DNA of 64,000 nt, taken from contig NZ_JABBHF010000009.1 in assembly GCF_012910715.1 (NCBI RefSeq), positions 62,001 through 126,000 on the forward strand, written 5' to 3'. This DNA comes from Flavivirga algicola. GTDB taxonomy: Bacteria; Bacteroidota; Bacteroidia; Flavobacteriales; Flavobacteriaceae. This document shows, piece by piece, positions 47,661 to 56,025 of the stretch. The notes beneath the pieces were generated by a model that did no database searches, had not been told where the DNA came from, and worked only from the letters and a program-made list of their open reading frames with translations. Position numbers and translations under genes: made by a program. How positions within the stretch are numbered: the first letter of the stretch is position 1; the number at the start of each line of letters is the position of its first letter.

Positions 47661-47675
47661 GTTATTACCGTGCCA
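47661..47675 (-). promoter_or_regulatory. Sigma-54-type promoter driving the efflux array
   Basis: The minus strand reads TGGCACGGTAATAAC. The -24 element TGGCACG is perfect, while the -12 position is TAAC instead of TTGC. The 28-base distance to the HlyD start and the divergent sigma-54 activator gene make it the natural target. The weak -12 box is the main doubt. Confidence 0.6.
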
Positions 47676-47725
47676 CTTTTCAAAATACTCAATATCAATA
47701 CTTTAAAAAACTAAAATATTTTCAA

Positions 47726-47768
47726 AGTGTTCGAAAATGATACACTTGCGTTCGATAACAACACACTT
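47726..47768. promoter_or_regulatory. Tandem 21-bp-spaced operators, probable activator enhancer
   Basis: GTTCGA occurs twice exactly 21 bases apart (47729 and 47750) inside 20-base units matching at 15 positions (47728-47747 and 47749-47768). The first unit is also palindromic: AGTGT, 11 bases, ACACT (47726-47746). The centres lie roughly 90 and 110 bases upstream of the expected start site of the array transcript. Two full helical turns place both on one DNA face, as bacterial enhancer-binding proteins prefer. Confidence 0.6.
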
Positions 47769-47833
47769 TTTATCAACTCCATTTTTTGTAGTTTAATAAT
47801 TTTTAACCAGACCATTATTATTGTAATATTGTA

Positions 47834-49183
47834 ATGATGTTGTTAAAAAACGCAAACATATTAATTGTAGATGACGATACCGATGTGCTGACTGCCATGA
47901 GGTTACTGCTAAAATCTAAAGTAAATAGTGTTGTTACAGAAAAAAACCCAAACCATATTGTTTCCTTGATTCAGCAGCATAAATTCGACATTATTATTCT
48001 TGACATGAATTTTAATGGCCTTATTAATACGGGCAACGAGGGTATTTTTTGGCTTAATAAAATTAAAAGCATCAATAAAGAGGTTTCGGTTATTTTAATA
48101 ACAGCCTATGGCGATTTAGATTTAGCCATTAAATCATTGAAACAAGGGGCTTCGGATTTTTTAGTCAAACCCTGGGAAAACAACAAACTTATTGAAGCCA
48201 TTGGTGAAGTTTTAGATAAGAAAAAGTCTAAAACATCTAAAAAACAAAACACTTTAATCACCAAAACAGAAATACTTGGCGAAAGTCATGTGATGAATGA
48301 TGTCTTCTTCAAAATTAAAAAAATTGCCCCCACAGATGCTAATATTTTAATTTTAGGTGAAAATGGCACAGGTAAAGATCTCATTGCCAAAGCTATACAC
48401 GATAATTCCTTACGAAAAAACAAACCTTTTGTAAAAGTAGATGTTGGTGCTTTAACAGCTACATTATTTGAAAGCGAATTATTTGGCTATAAAAAAGGGG
48501 CCTTTACAGATGCAAAAACAGACAGGCAAGGGCGGTTTGAAGCTGCAGATGGCGGTACATTATTTTTAGATGAAATAGGCAATATTAGCTTACAGCAACA
48601 GGCACGATTACTTACCGTTATTCAAAATAGACAGGTAACCCCTTTGGGATCTAATAAAGCGGTTCCTATAAACATACGACTTATCTGTGCAACCAATCTC
48701 GATATTAAATTATTAGCAGACGAAGCTAATTTTAGAAAAGATCTTATTTACCGAATCAATACCGTTGAAATTGTCATGCCCCCTTTAAGAGACCGGGATA
48801 AAGATGTTGTATTGTTAGCAAAGTATTTTATTGGGCTATATGCCGAAAAATATTTGAAGTCCAGTTTTCAATTGGATGCTAGTTTTATTGAAAAATTAAA
48901 AAACTATTATTTCCCAGGAAATGTCCGCGAACTTCAATATGCTATAGAACGTGCCGTAATTATGGCAGAAAACACTATTTTGTATGATACAGATCTTGTT
49001 TTTTCTCCCATAGAAAAACAGGGAAAAAAAATCGGTCAAAACGATTTAAAGCTTGAAACCATTGAGAAAAATGCCATTTTAAAAGTACTTGAAAAACATG
49101 GTGGCAATGTATCAAGATCTGCTAAAGAATTAGGCATCACAAGAACCGCCTTGTACAGAAGATTAAACAAATATGGCTTATAA
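47834..49183 (+). CDS. Sigma-54-dependent response regulator (NtrC family)
   Basis: 449 residues in three domains. The receiver (about 5-125) has DDD acid pocket residues, phospho-acceptor Asp in IIILDMNF (about 55), Thr/Ala in LITAYGD and Lys in LVKPW. The AAA+ domain (about 150-380) has Walker A GENGTGKDL, the sigma-54 contact loop ELFGYKKGAFTDA and Walker B GGTLFLDEIGN. The C-terminal Fis-type helix-turn-helix is NVSRSAKELGITRTALYRRL. The contact loop reads GAFTDA rather than GAFTGA, which is frequent in this phylum. It is divergent from the efflux array, whose promoter carries sigma-54 features, so it is very probably the array's activator. Its stop overlaps the kinase start by 11 bases. 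Confidence 0.96.
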   Translation: MMLLKNANILIVDDDTDVLTAMRLLLKSKVNSVVTEKNPNHIVSLIQQHKFDIIILDMNFNGLINTGNEGIFWLNKIKSINKEVSVILITAYGDLDLAIKSLKQGASDFLVKPWENNKLIEAIGEVLDKKKSKTSKKQNTLITKTEILGESHVMNDVFFKIKKIAPTDANILILGENGTGKDLIAKAIHDNSLRKNKPFVKVDVGALTATLFESELFGYKKGAFTDAKTDRQGRFEAADGGTLFLDEIGNISLQQQARLLTVIQNRQVTPLGSNKAVPINIRLICATNLDIKLLADEANFRKDLIYRINTVEIVMPPLRDRDKDVVLLAKYFIGLYAEKYLKSSFQLDASFIEKLKNYYFPGNVRELQYAIERAVIMAENTILYDTDLVFSPIEKQGKKIGQNDLKLETIEKNAILKVLEKHGGNVSRSAKELGITRTALYRRLNKYGL

Positions 49184-50540
49184 AAAATATAAATTGGCTC
49201 TAATAATTAGGGCTCTTATTTTATTTTTTTCGCTCACTGGGTTAGCGATATCTATTGGCACACTTGATTTTAAATTGGACGTGCCCTACAAAATCATCAT
49301 AATCATTCCTTTTATTGTTTTAGCAATTTTCAGTTTTCTTAATCTTTTTAAATTTATCTCCAGTCGATTTCAAGAAATGGATGATTTTTTCGAATCGGTA
49401 AAGTATCGAGATTTCTCCCGTTGGTACAATGAAAATTCGGGAGCAGATGATGTTAAGGAATTGCATAAAGGCTTTAATGAAGTAAACAGAACCGTACTGG
49501 AAATAAATAAGGAAAAGGAAACGCAACACCTGTACTTAAAAAAAATTTTGGAGCTCATTCAAACAGGAATAGTTGCTTATAATGTAGAGTCTGGTAAGAT
49601 TTTATGGGTTAACGATGCTTTTAAAAAGCAGCTAAATATTCCGTCTTTAAAAAATATCAGGTTTATTGAAAATAGGAACCCTAAACTTTATGAAACCATT
49701 TTCATAGAAAACCATACGACTAATGATACAATTAATATTGAGATTAATAATGAAAAAGCGCAGTTCTTAATTGCAAATTCAATCTTTGAAATAGAAACCG
49801 ATACATTTAAATTAATTATTCTGCAAAATATTGAAGAGACCCTAAACAAGAACGAGTCTGAAGCCTGGAAAAAGCTTCTAAGCGTTATGACCCATGAAAT
49901 CATGAACTCTATTGCTCCTATTTCTTCATTAGCTGAGACGCTACAATCTAAAGTAGAATTATCTATCGAAGATTCAACAAATAATCCTCTTGATATGAAC
50001 GATTTAGACATTGGCATTGAAAGTATAAAAAAGAGAAGCGAAGGCCTTTTAAAATTTGCAAAAACGTATCGCAGCCTGAATAAAATCACTAAGCTTAATT
50101 TAAGTACCATTTTGGTGGATGAGCTTTTTGGCAATATTAAAACCCTTATGCGACCTTCTCTCGAAGGAAAAAATATCGAACTCGTTTTCGAAAATGAAAA
50201 CGCACCTTTAGAAGTAGAAATTGACACATACCTTATTGAACAAGTACTTATTAATTTAATACTTAATGCTGTTGAAGCTTGCAAGGATATTGAAAACCCT
50301 AAAATAATTTTAAAAGCTCAAAAAACAATTGAAGGGCAGTCTGTTTTGAAAATAATAGACAACGGAAAAGGCATTCCCGATGAAATTATTGAAAACGTTT
50401 TTGTTCCTTTTTTTACAACTAAAAAAACAGGAAGCGGTATTGGCTTAAGCTTATGTAAACAGATTATGCTACTTCACAAAGGAAAAATATTAATTAAAAG
50501 CATTGAAGATAAAGGAACTTCTGTGAGTTTGGTTTTTTAG
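49173..50540 (+). CDS. Short-loop sensor histidine kinase
   Basis: 455 residues. Two membrane helices (about 9-29 and 40-60) enclose a periplasmic loop of only about ten residues. A HAMP-like segment and a PAS-like domain (about 120-225, [19 protein letters not shown]) follow. The HisKA box is [19 protein letters not shown] with the acceptor His near residue 241. The ATPase domain has the N box [10 protein letters not shown] and G boxes DNGKGIPDE and GSGIGLSLC. The lack of a periplasmic sensor domain resembles intramembrane-sensing kinases that take their signal from partner ABC permeases. This link is inference. It is co-transcribed with the response regulator. Confidence 0.95.
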   Translation: MAYKKYKLALIIRALILFFSLTGLAISIGTLDFKLDVPYKIIIIIPFIVLAIFSFLNLFKFISSRFQEMDDFFESVKYRDFSRWYNENSGADDVKELHKGFNEVNRTVLEINKEKETQHLYLKKILELIQTGIVAYNVESGKILWVNDAFKKQLNIPSLKNIRFIENRNPKLYETIFIENHTTNDTINIEINNEKAQFLIANSIFEIETDTFKLIILQNIEETLNKNESEAWKKLLSVMTHEIMNSIAPISSLAETLQSKVELSIEDSTNNPLDMNDLDIGIESIKKRSEGLLKFAKTYRSLNKITKLNLSTILVDELFGNIKTLMRPSLEGKNIELVFENENAPLEVEIDTYLIEQVLINLILNAVEACKDIENPKIILKAQKTIEGQSVLKIIDNGKGIPDEIIENVFVPFFTTKKTGSGIGLSLCKQIMLLHKGKILIKSIEDKGTSVSLVF

Positions 50541-50589
50541 TCTATTTTATTCTTTAAAAAATGTGTTGGAAAGACTAAAAATTGCCTCA

Positions 50590-50632
50590 TCGAGTGCAGT
50601 CAAGAAATTTAAAATTTCTCGACTGGGCTCGA
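50590..50632. repeat. REP-like palindrome after the kinase gene
   Basis: The arms TCGAGTGCAGTCAAGAAATTT-type and its inverse match at 18 of 21 positions around a central AA. It lies between the rightward kinase and the leftward sulfatase, where it may terminate both. There is no other gene in 50541-50725. Confidence 0.75.
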
Positions 50633-50725
50633 CCAAACATTATATTATTTATATAAGCTTAATAACTTTTTTATCTCTATTCTCAAAGAGACATCAAAGC
50701 GCTTTTTATTTTCTATGTAAGCGAT

Positions 50726-52300
50726 TTATTTCAATTCGATCTTTTGAGTTTTATTGTAGTCTTTACCCCTAATAGTCTCAAATTTAGCAATCATCTCCTG
50801 GAGTTTTTCTTTATTGGTTTCTGCCAAGTTATGTTGCTGAGAAATATCTTCTTTTAAATTATATAACTGAAAATCTTCAGAGTTCCCTATTTCAATTTGC
50901 ACATCTTTTAAAACAGTCGGTCCTTCATAAGGAGGAATCATAACCCAATCACCTTCCTTATAAGCTGTTCTTGAAGTTGCTTCAATAACTAAACTTTCTC
51001 TACCTTTTTGAGATTTTCCCATAAAAACATCCAATAACTCTTGACTATCTTCTACCCTAACATCACTTTCAACCAACTTGGCAATCGATGACAATAAATC
51101 CAATTGACATACTAATGCATCCGAAACCGAAGGCTGAATCGTTCCTTTCCAGTAAGTAAAAAACGGCATACGGGTTCCCGCTTCAAACAAACTGTATTTT
51201 CCACCTCTTAATTTTCCTGCTGGGGTATGTTTTCCAATTTTAGTATCGGCATCATCAAAGTAACCATCGTTTAAAACAGGGCCATTATCACTTGTAAATA
51301 CAATGAGAGTGTTTTCTAATAACCCTTCAGTTTCAAGGGTTTTTATAAACTCTCCTATACACCAATCTGCTTCAACGATAACATCGCCTCTTGGACCTAA
51401 ACCAGATGCACCAACAAATCTCGGATGCGGGGTTCTAGGCACATGAGGTTGCTGCATAGCATAGTAAAGGAAGAACGGTTCATCTTTATGTTTTTTAACA
51501 TAATCCTGAGCTCCTTTTAAGAAATGATCTGCCATATCTTCATCTTTCCATTTAGCCTTTTCCCCTCCTTTCATATAACCAATACGCGGTATCCCGTTTA
51601 CAATCGTGTTATTATGGCCGTGGTGCCATTTCATATTGGTCAACTCTGGATTGGCTTTACCCGTTGGTTGTCCTTCAAAATTTTCTTTATAGCTAATCTC
51701 GATAGGATCGTTTGGATCCAAGCCAACAACATCACCATTTTCAATATAAACAGTAGGCACTCTGTCTTGAGTTGCCGCCATGATATACGAATAATCGAAC
51801 CCCACTTCATTGGGTCCTGGGCTTACGTGTTCATTCCAGTTTACATGTCCAGTCCCTAACCCTAGGTGCCACTTTCCAACAATTCCTGTATGATATCCTT
51901 TCGTCTTTAACATTTTAGGAACGGTCATTTGATCTGTAGAAATGATTAAAGGAGCCGTTCCTGGTAAGATTTTAGCATTTTTCTCCCTCCAGGGGTATGT
52001 TCCTGTTAATAAGGCATATCTACTAGGTGTACAAGTTGCAGAAGACGCAAAACCATTAGTAAAACGCACCCCGTTATTTGCAAGCTTGTCCAGGTTAGGC
52101 GTTTTAATTTCCGTTGCCCCATTAAAACCGACATCTCCATATCCTAAATCGTCTACGTATATCACAACAATATTAGGCTTTGCTGTTTTGCTATCCTCAA
52201 CTTTAACGGTTTCGGGTATTGGTGTGGCTTTTTTTTCTTTACAATTGATACTAATAACGAATACCAATGCAAGTAAAATGAGAGGCTTAATTCTTTTCAT
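50726..52300 (-). CDS. Type I sulfatase, predicted lipoprotein
   Basis: 524 residues with a lipoprotein signal (LALVFVISINC, Cys about 21). The metal-binding start is IVVIYVDDLGYGDVG. The sulfatase signature CTPSRYALLTG (about 90-100) holds the Cys that would become formylglycine. GIVGKWHLG and VFTSDNGPV supply further active-site residues. It belongs to family S1 of arylsulfatases and would cleave sulfate esters from polysaccharides at the cell surface or in the periplasm. The substrate cannot be told. No SusCD pair or glycoside hydrolase is adjacent. The Cys-type signature needs a maturation enzyme, which is not encoded here. Confidence 0.93.
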   Translation of the reverse strand: MKRIKPLILLALVFVISINCKEKKATPIPETVKVEDSKTAKPNIVVIYVDDLGYGDVGFNGATEIKTPNLDKLANNGVRFTNGFASSATCTPSRYALLTGTYPWREKNAKILPGTAPLIISTDQMTVPKMLKTKGYHTGIVGKWHLGLGTGHVNWNEHVSPGPNEVGFDYSYIMAATQDRVPTVYIENGDVVGLDPNDPIEISYKENFEGQPTGKANPELTNMKWHHGHNNTIVNGIPRIGYMKGGEKAKWKDEDMADHFLKGAQDYVKKHKDEPFFLYYAMQQPHVPRTPHPRFVGASGLGPRGDVIVEADWCIGEFIKTLETEGLLENTLIVFTSDNGPVLNDGYFDDADTKIGKHTPAGKLRGGKYSLFEAGTRMPFFTYWKGTIQPSVSDALVCQLDLLSSIAKLVESDVRVEDSQELLDVFMGKSQKGRESLVIEATSRTAYKEGDWVMIPPYEGPTVLKDVQIEIGNSEDFQLYNLKEDISQQHNLAETNKEKLQEMIAKFETIRGKDYNKTQKIELK

Positions 52301-52745
52301 GTTTTAATTGTTTAATCTTTTTATAAGCTTAACTGCATTATTAAATAGATGTTGCCCTTAAAAATAGGTTAGACAGATTTTAATCAGAGTAGCTAATTAC
52401 TTTATTTTTTATTCTGCATAAAGTTAGGTGTTTTCATTTTAAGACTCAAATACTCGTTTTTATATTATGAAGGTTTATAGATTTTAAAATTTGAAATATG
52501 CTGTAAAAGGAAAATAGTGTAGAAAAATATCTAACCTAAAGTGAATTTCATATTTTTAAAGTTTTGATTACTCTTTATAAAGTAATTTCTTTTATGCATG
52601 TAACTAATCCTAATAACAGTTTGGAATATCATACTTCGCGAAAGAAATAATTAAGAGCCCCTATAAAACGTCTCCTATGATAGAAATAGCTATAGATTCT
52701 TATGCAGGAACCATTAGTATTAATAAAAATGAAACTTACTAAAAA
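52301..52745. other. 445-base gap without a convincing gene
   Basis: Very A/T-rich sequence between the sulfatase and the nucleotidyltransferase-like gene, which diverge, so promoters for both must lie here. I see no clear -7 or -33 box. A 21-codon frame (ATG at 52677, TAA at 52740-52742) ends four bases before the TTG start of the next gene. It may be a leader peptide or a remnant, but nothing supports it beyond position. Confidence 0.5.
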
Positions 52746-53291
52746 TTGGAAAATAAACTAATTGAAATGATTGAAAACGATGTGTGGATGACTGATGTTT
52801 TGAAAGTAGTTAGAAGTTTAAACCTAAATGATTGTTGGATTGGAGCTGGTTTTGTCAGGAACAAAGTTTGGGATGAAAAGCACGGAAAAGAGCGCACTGA
52901 GCTTAATGATATTGATATTATATACTTTGACAAATCTAATTCAGCCAAAGCATATGACTTGCAAATAGAAAACAAGCTAAAAAACTTTTATCCGAATCTA
53001 AATTGGTCTGTGAAAAATCAATCAAGAATGCATATCAGAAATGGACATAAACCATATGCTAATTGTAATGAAGCGATTTCTTTCTGGCCCGAAACTGCAA
53101 CCTCAATAGCTGTAAGATTAAATTCCAAGAACAAAATTGAATATCTAGCACCTTATGGTCTAGAAGACCTATTCAATCTTTTGGTGCTACCTACCCCTGG
53201 ATTTGATTTAACTACATACAATACCAGAATTGAAAAGAAACAATGGAAGGAAAAATGGAACAAATTAGAAATAAAAACTAGTTACGTGTAA
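52746..53291 (+). CDS. Nucleotidyltransferase-like protein (DUF925 family)
   Basis: 181 residues of the PF06042-type family. WIGAGFVRNKVWDEKHGK (about 36-53) and the following NDIDIIYFD correspond to the G-x-G and D-x-D positions of a nucleotidyltransferase fold. The C-terminal LFNLLVLPTPGFD and KKQWKEKW are also typical. Its substrate is not known for the family. The frame opens with TTG at 52746. The ATG at 52767 is possible, but the family usually has about eight residues before the conserved WM.DVLKVVRSLNL stretch, which favours the TTG start. Confidence 0.8.
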   Translation: MENKLIEMIENDVWMTDVLKVVRSLNLNDCWIGAGFVRNKVWDEKHGKERTELNDIDIIYFDKSNSAKAYDLQIENKLKNFYPNLNWSVKNQSRMHIRNGHKPYANCNEAISFWPETATSIAVRLNSKNKIEYLAPYGLEDLFNLLVLPTPGFDLTTYNTRIEKKQWKEKWNKLEIKTSYV

Positions 53292-53446
53292 ACAAAACAT
53301 CCTATTTCATTATGGGAAACATTAAGTTTCAAGTAGAAATAAAATAACATTAATAAAGATTTGCAGATAACGAGATATAGAAATTAACTAAGTTTACTAA
53401 ACTGAAAAAGCAAACAGGATGATAGTCATATTGTTTTTACAAAACT

Positions 53447-54016
53447 ATGAATGAAATTACAAAATACATCTCTCTAAGTATCCCTGGTTTGGATAAACAA
53501 ACATTGGATATTCTAGAAAAATCATTTGTCAAAAAGAGAAAAAAGAAAGGCGATTTATTACTTAATCAAGGTGATCTTTGTAAAAATTTATATTTTATTT
53601 CTGATGGAATTTGTCGTTCGTTTTCAGTAAAAGATGATAAAGAAATAACAACTTGGTTTGGTTTCAAAAATAGCTTTATTACGTCCTTTACAAGTTTTTT
53701 CTCAAAAGAACCAAGCTATGAAAGTATTGAAATGTTAAGTGATGGTGTATTGTATCAAATTAGTAGCCACAAATTTTTCAATGCTCGAATACCATCCGTT
53801 CAAATTGAGCAGGTTATTAACCATTTTAATTTACTTTACACCATTCAATTGGAAAAACGCCTATTTCTAATTCAAACCTATTCAGCAACTGAAAAATACA
53901 AACAGATAATAACAGAGGAGCCCCATTTAATTCAACATATATCTAATAAACAACTTGCTAGTTACTTAGGAATTACAAGGGAAACATTGAGTAGAATACG
54001 TTCTAGTATTAATTGA
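53447..54016 (+). CDS. Crp/Fnr-family transcriptional regulator
   Basis: 189 residues. An N-terminal cyclic-nucleotide-binding-like barrel (about 20-120, with GDLLLNQGDLCKNLYFISDGICRSF) is followed by a short helix-turn-helix (NKQLASYLGITRETLSRIR). The residues contacting the phosphate of cAMP in true Crp are not present. Like most small bacteroidetal members it may sense another ligand or none. The recognition helix ETLSRIR resembles Crp/Fnr half-site readers. It probably forms a two-gene unit with the following gene, 63 bases downstream. Confidence 0.9.
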   Translation: MNEITKYISLSIPGLDKQTLDILEKSFVKKRKKKGDLLLNQGDLCKNLYFISDGICRSFSVKDDKEITTWFGFKNSFITSFTSFFSKEPSYESIEMLSDGVLYQISSHKFFNARIPSVQIEQVINHFNLLYTIQLEKRLFLIQTYSATEKYKQIITEEPHLIQHISNKQLASYLGITRETLSRIRSSIN

Positions 54017-54079
54017 TATATATCACAGATTTTTAATTTCATGATTTCTAATTTTGCTAAAATTAATACATCATGAGCA

Positions 54080-54553
54080 ATGAGAAAACACCTAAAAACG
54101 CAGAAAACATTTAATACTATTTTGAAAATTTTAGCCTTCTTTTCCAAAAGAAAGCTATTTGACAGTTTTACCTTTTGGATCACCAAAAAAAATGCAAAAC
54201 TTAATATACGTTTGAATAAGCCGAAATATGCGGATAATGTTCATGAATTGGCAGAAACATGGAAAAAAATGATGCCCATAGATGGACAGGATTTTTTTAA
54301 AATCACAAAGGTTTCTAACGATACTGCTTACACAGAAATACATCTTCATTGTCCGCTTCGTGGAACAGGAAATGCAGAAGCATGCTATAAATTAATGAAC
54401 TATGACAGAACTTTAATGGAAGAAATTGGAGGGAAATTGGTTGTGTTAGAATCTCAATCTAATTCTGGTAAAAATTATTGTTCATTAGCAATTCGTGAAA
54501 AAGGTCGAAATATGAATGATTTGATTCAAGCTCATAAAAACAATAAAAATTAA
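54080..54553 (+). CDS. Unknown protein, possibly ATC-hydrolase-like
   Basis: 157 residues, no signal peptide. The second half (EIHLHCPLRGTGNAEACYKLMNYDRTLMEEIGG) contains spaced Cys and Asp residues. It reminds me of the L-2-amino-thiazoline-4-carboxylic acid hydrolase-like family, but this is a weak impression. An ATG at 54073 in another frame gives only 13 codons (MSNEKTPKNAENI), and that peptide looks more like a natural start, so a frameshift near 54110 is possible. The neighbour upstream is a Crp/Fnr regulator, suggesting a regulator-effector pair. Confidence 0.55.
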   Translation: MRKHLKTQKTFNTILKILAFFSKRKLFDSFTFWITKKNAKLNIRLNKPKYADNVHELAETWKKMMPIDGQDFFKITKVSNDTAYTEIHLHCPLRGTGNAEACYKLMNYDRTLMEEIGGKLVVLESQSNSGKNYCSLAIREKGRNMNDLIQAHKNNKN

Positions 54554-54596
54554 GAACTAAACTCATAAATTCAGCTAAGAGCTAAATCCGAAAAAT

Positions 54597-54633
54597 ACAC
54601 AGGCTTAATACCTTACTATGCAAAACCTGTGTT
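54597..54633. repeat. Inverted repeat upstream of the restriction-modification genes
   Basis: ACACAGG and CCTGTGT are separated by about 20 bases. It lies in the 206-base gap before the methyltransferase gene and could be a terminator of the upstream gene or an operator. A poly-A stretch follows on the plus strand. Confidence 0.4.
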
Positions 54634-54759
54634 GAAAATAAAAAAAGCCTCTTTTTGTCAATCTCACATAAATACCGTGAAAAGATTGTGAATAAAAAAT
54701 TAGAAACTAACCGACCGTAGCAACAAACTTTATTAACTTGTGGGGTTAAATAAGAGCTG

Positions 54760-56025
54760 ATGCTTAAGGAAAGAATTGACATAGAAAACGTTGAAGAACA
54801 ACTATTTGAAATAAAATCAGTTGATCCAGAAAATTCTATACCTGCTTCATTTACACACTATTTACATAATCACAGAAACGGTGTGTCTCAATTTTACAAA
54901 AAAGGGGCGCTTTCTTTTGTTAAAGAAATTCTCGAAAAAACATATCCATCAGAAAAGGTTACGAAAAAAAACACTGAAGAAACGCTTCAACACTTAATCT
55001 CAGACCTCAACAAATCTGTTCCTTTCCCAGCACCAGAAAAACCAAAATTTAAATTTATTGACCTTTTTGCAGGAATTGGCGGGTTTCGTTTGGCGCTTCA
55101 AAACCTTGACGGTAAGTGTGTTTTTACAAGCGAATGGGATAAGTATTCTAAACAGACCTACAGAACTAATTTTGGAGAAATCCCATTTGGAGATATTACA
55201 AAAAACGAAACAAAAAACCATATCCCAGATAATTTCGATGTGCTTTGTGCTGGTTTTCCCTGTCAGGCATTTTCAATTGCAGGAAGACGTGGTGGGTTTG
55301 AAGACACGAGAGGCACATTATTTTTTGATGTTGCCGAAATCATAAAAAAGAAACAGCCAAAAGCAATTTTTCTTGAAAATGTAAAAGGGCTTCGTAACCA
55401 CGATAAAGGAAAAACATTAGCAACAATTTTAAACGTCCTTCGTGAAGATTTAAATTACTATGTTCCAGAACCTCAAATATTAAACGCAAAAGATTTTGGT
55501 GTACCCCAAAATAGAGAGCGTATTTTTATTGTTGGTTTCCGAAAGGATTTAGGTATTAATAATTTTAAATACCCAGAACCAACTAAAACAGATGTCGTTT
55601 TAGAGGATATTTTAGAAGAGAACGAAGTCTCTGTTAAATATTACCTATCCACAACTTACGTACAAACATTAAAAAACCACAGAGCAAGACATGAAAGTAA
55701 AGGAAATGGTTTTGGTTATGAAATAATTCCAAATAACGGAACTGCAAACGCTGTGGTCTGTGGGGGTATGGGAAGAGAAAGAAACTTGGTCTTTGATGAT
55801 AGGCTAACTAATTTCAACCCAGTAACCAAAATTTCTGGAAAAGTAAACAGGGAAGGCATTAGAAAAATGACACCACGGGAATGGGCAAGGTTACAAGGCT
55901 TTCCAGACCATTTTAAAATTGTGGTTTCAGACACACAGGCATACAAACAGTTCGGTAATTCTGTGGCAGTTCCTGCAATTCAGGCGACCGCGGAAAAAAT
56001 AATAGAAAAACTTAACTGTAAATGA
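54760..56025 (+). CDS. DNA cytosine-5 methyltransferase, M.HpaII-like
   Basis: 421 residues. It transfers methyl from S-adenosylmethionine to C5 of cytosine. Motif I is FIDLFAGIGGFRLA, motif IV GFPCQAFSIAG with the catalytic Cys, motif VI LENVKGL, motif VIII QNRERIFIVG, and motifs IX-X include GNSVAVPAIQA. The variable region (HESKGNGFGYEIIPNNGTANAV) closely resembles M.HpaII as I remember it, so the target is probably CCGG. An N-terminal extension of about 95 residues, longer than in M.HpaII, precedes motif I. The stop overlaps the start of the endonuclease gene as ATGA. No controller protein gene is present. Confidence 0.95.
   Translation: MLKERIDIENVEEQLFEIKSVDPENSIPASFTHYLHNHRNGVSQFYKKGALSFVKEILEKTYPSEKVTKKNTEETLQHLISDLNKSVPFPAPEKPKFKFIDLFAGIGGFRLALQNLDGKCVFTSEWDKYSKQTYRTNFGEIPFGDITKNETKNHIPDNFDVLCAGFPCQAFSIAGRRGGFEDTRGTLFFDVAEIIKKKQPKAIFLENVKGLRNHDKGKTLATILNVLREDLNYYVPEPQILNAKDFGVPQNRERIFIVGFRKDLGINNFKYPEPTKTDVVLEDILEENEVSVKYYLSTTYVQTLKNHRARHESKGNGFGYEIIPNNGTANAVVCGGMGRERNLVFDDRLTNFNPVTKISGKVNREGIRKMTPREWARLQGFPDHFKIVVSDTQAYKQFGNSVAVPAIQATAEKIIEKLNCK

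Noticed and set aside
48500-48520. GAFTDA in place of GAFTGA as a sign of a non-functional activator
   Set aside because: This variant is common in bacteroidetal NtrC-type regulators as I know them, and all other AAA+ motifs are intact.
49688-50284. 198-codon frame on the minus strand inside the histidine kinase
   Set aside because: Complement of a complete kinase with all motifs. No promoter or family resemblance.
50563-50772. 69-codon frame after the kinase
   Set aside because: It crosses the REP-like palindrome and runs into the sulfatase 3' end. The sequence is not protein-like.
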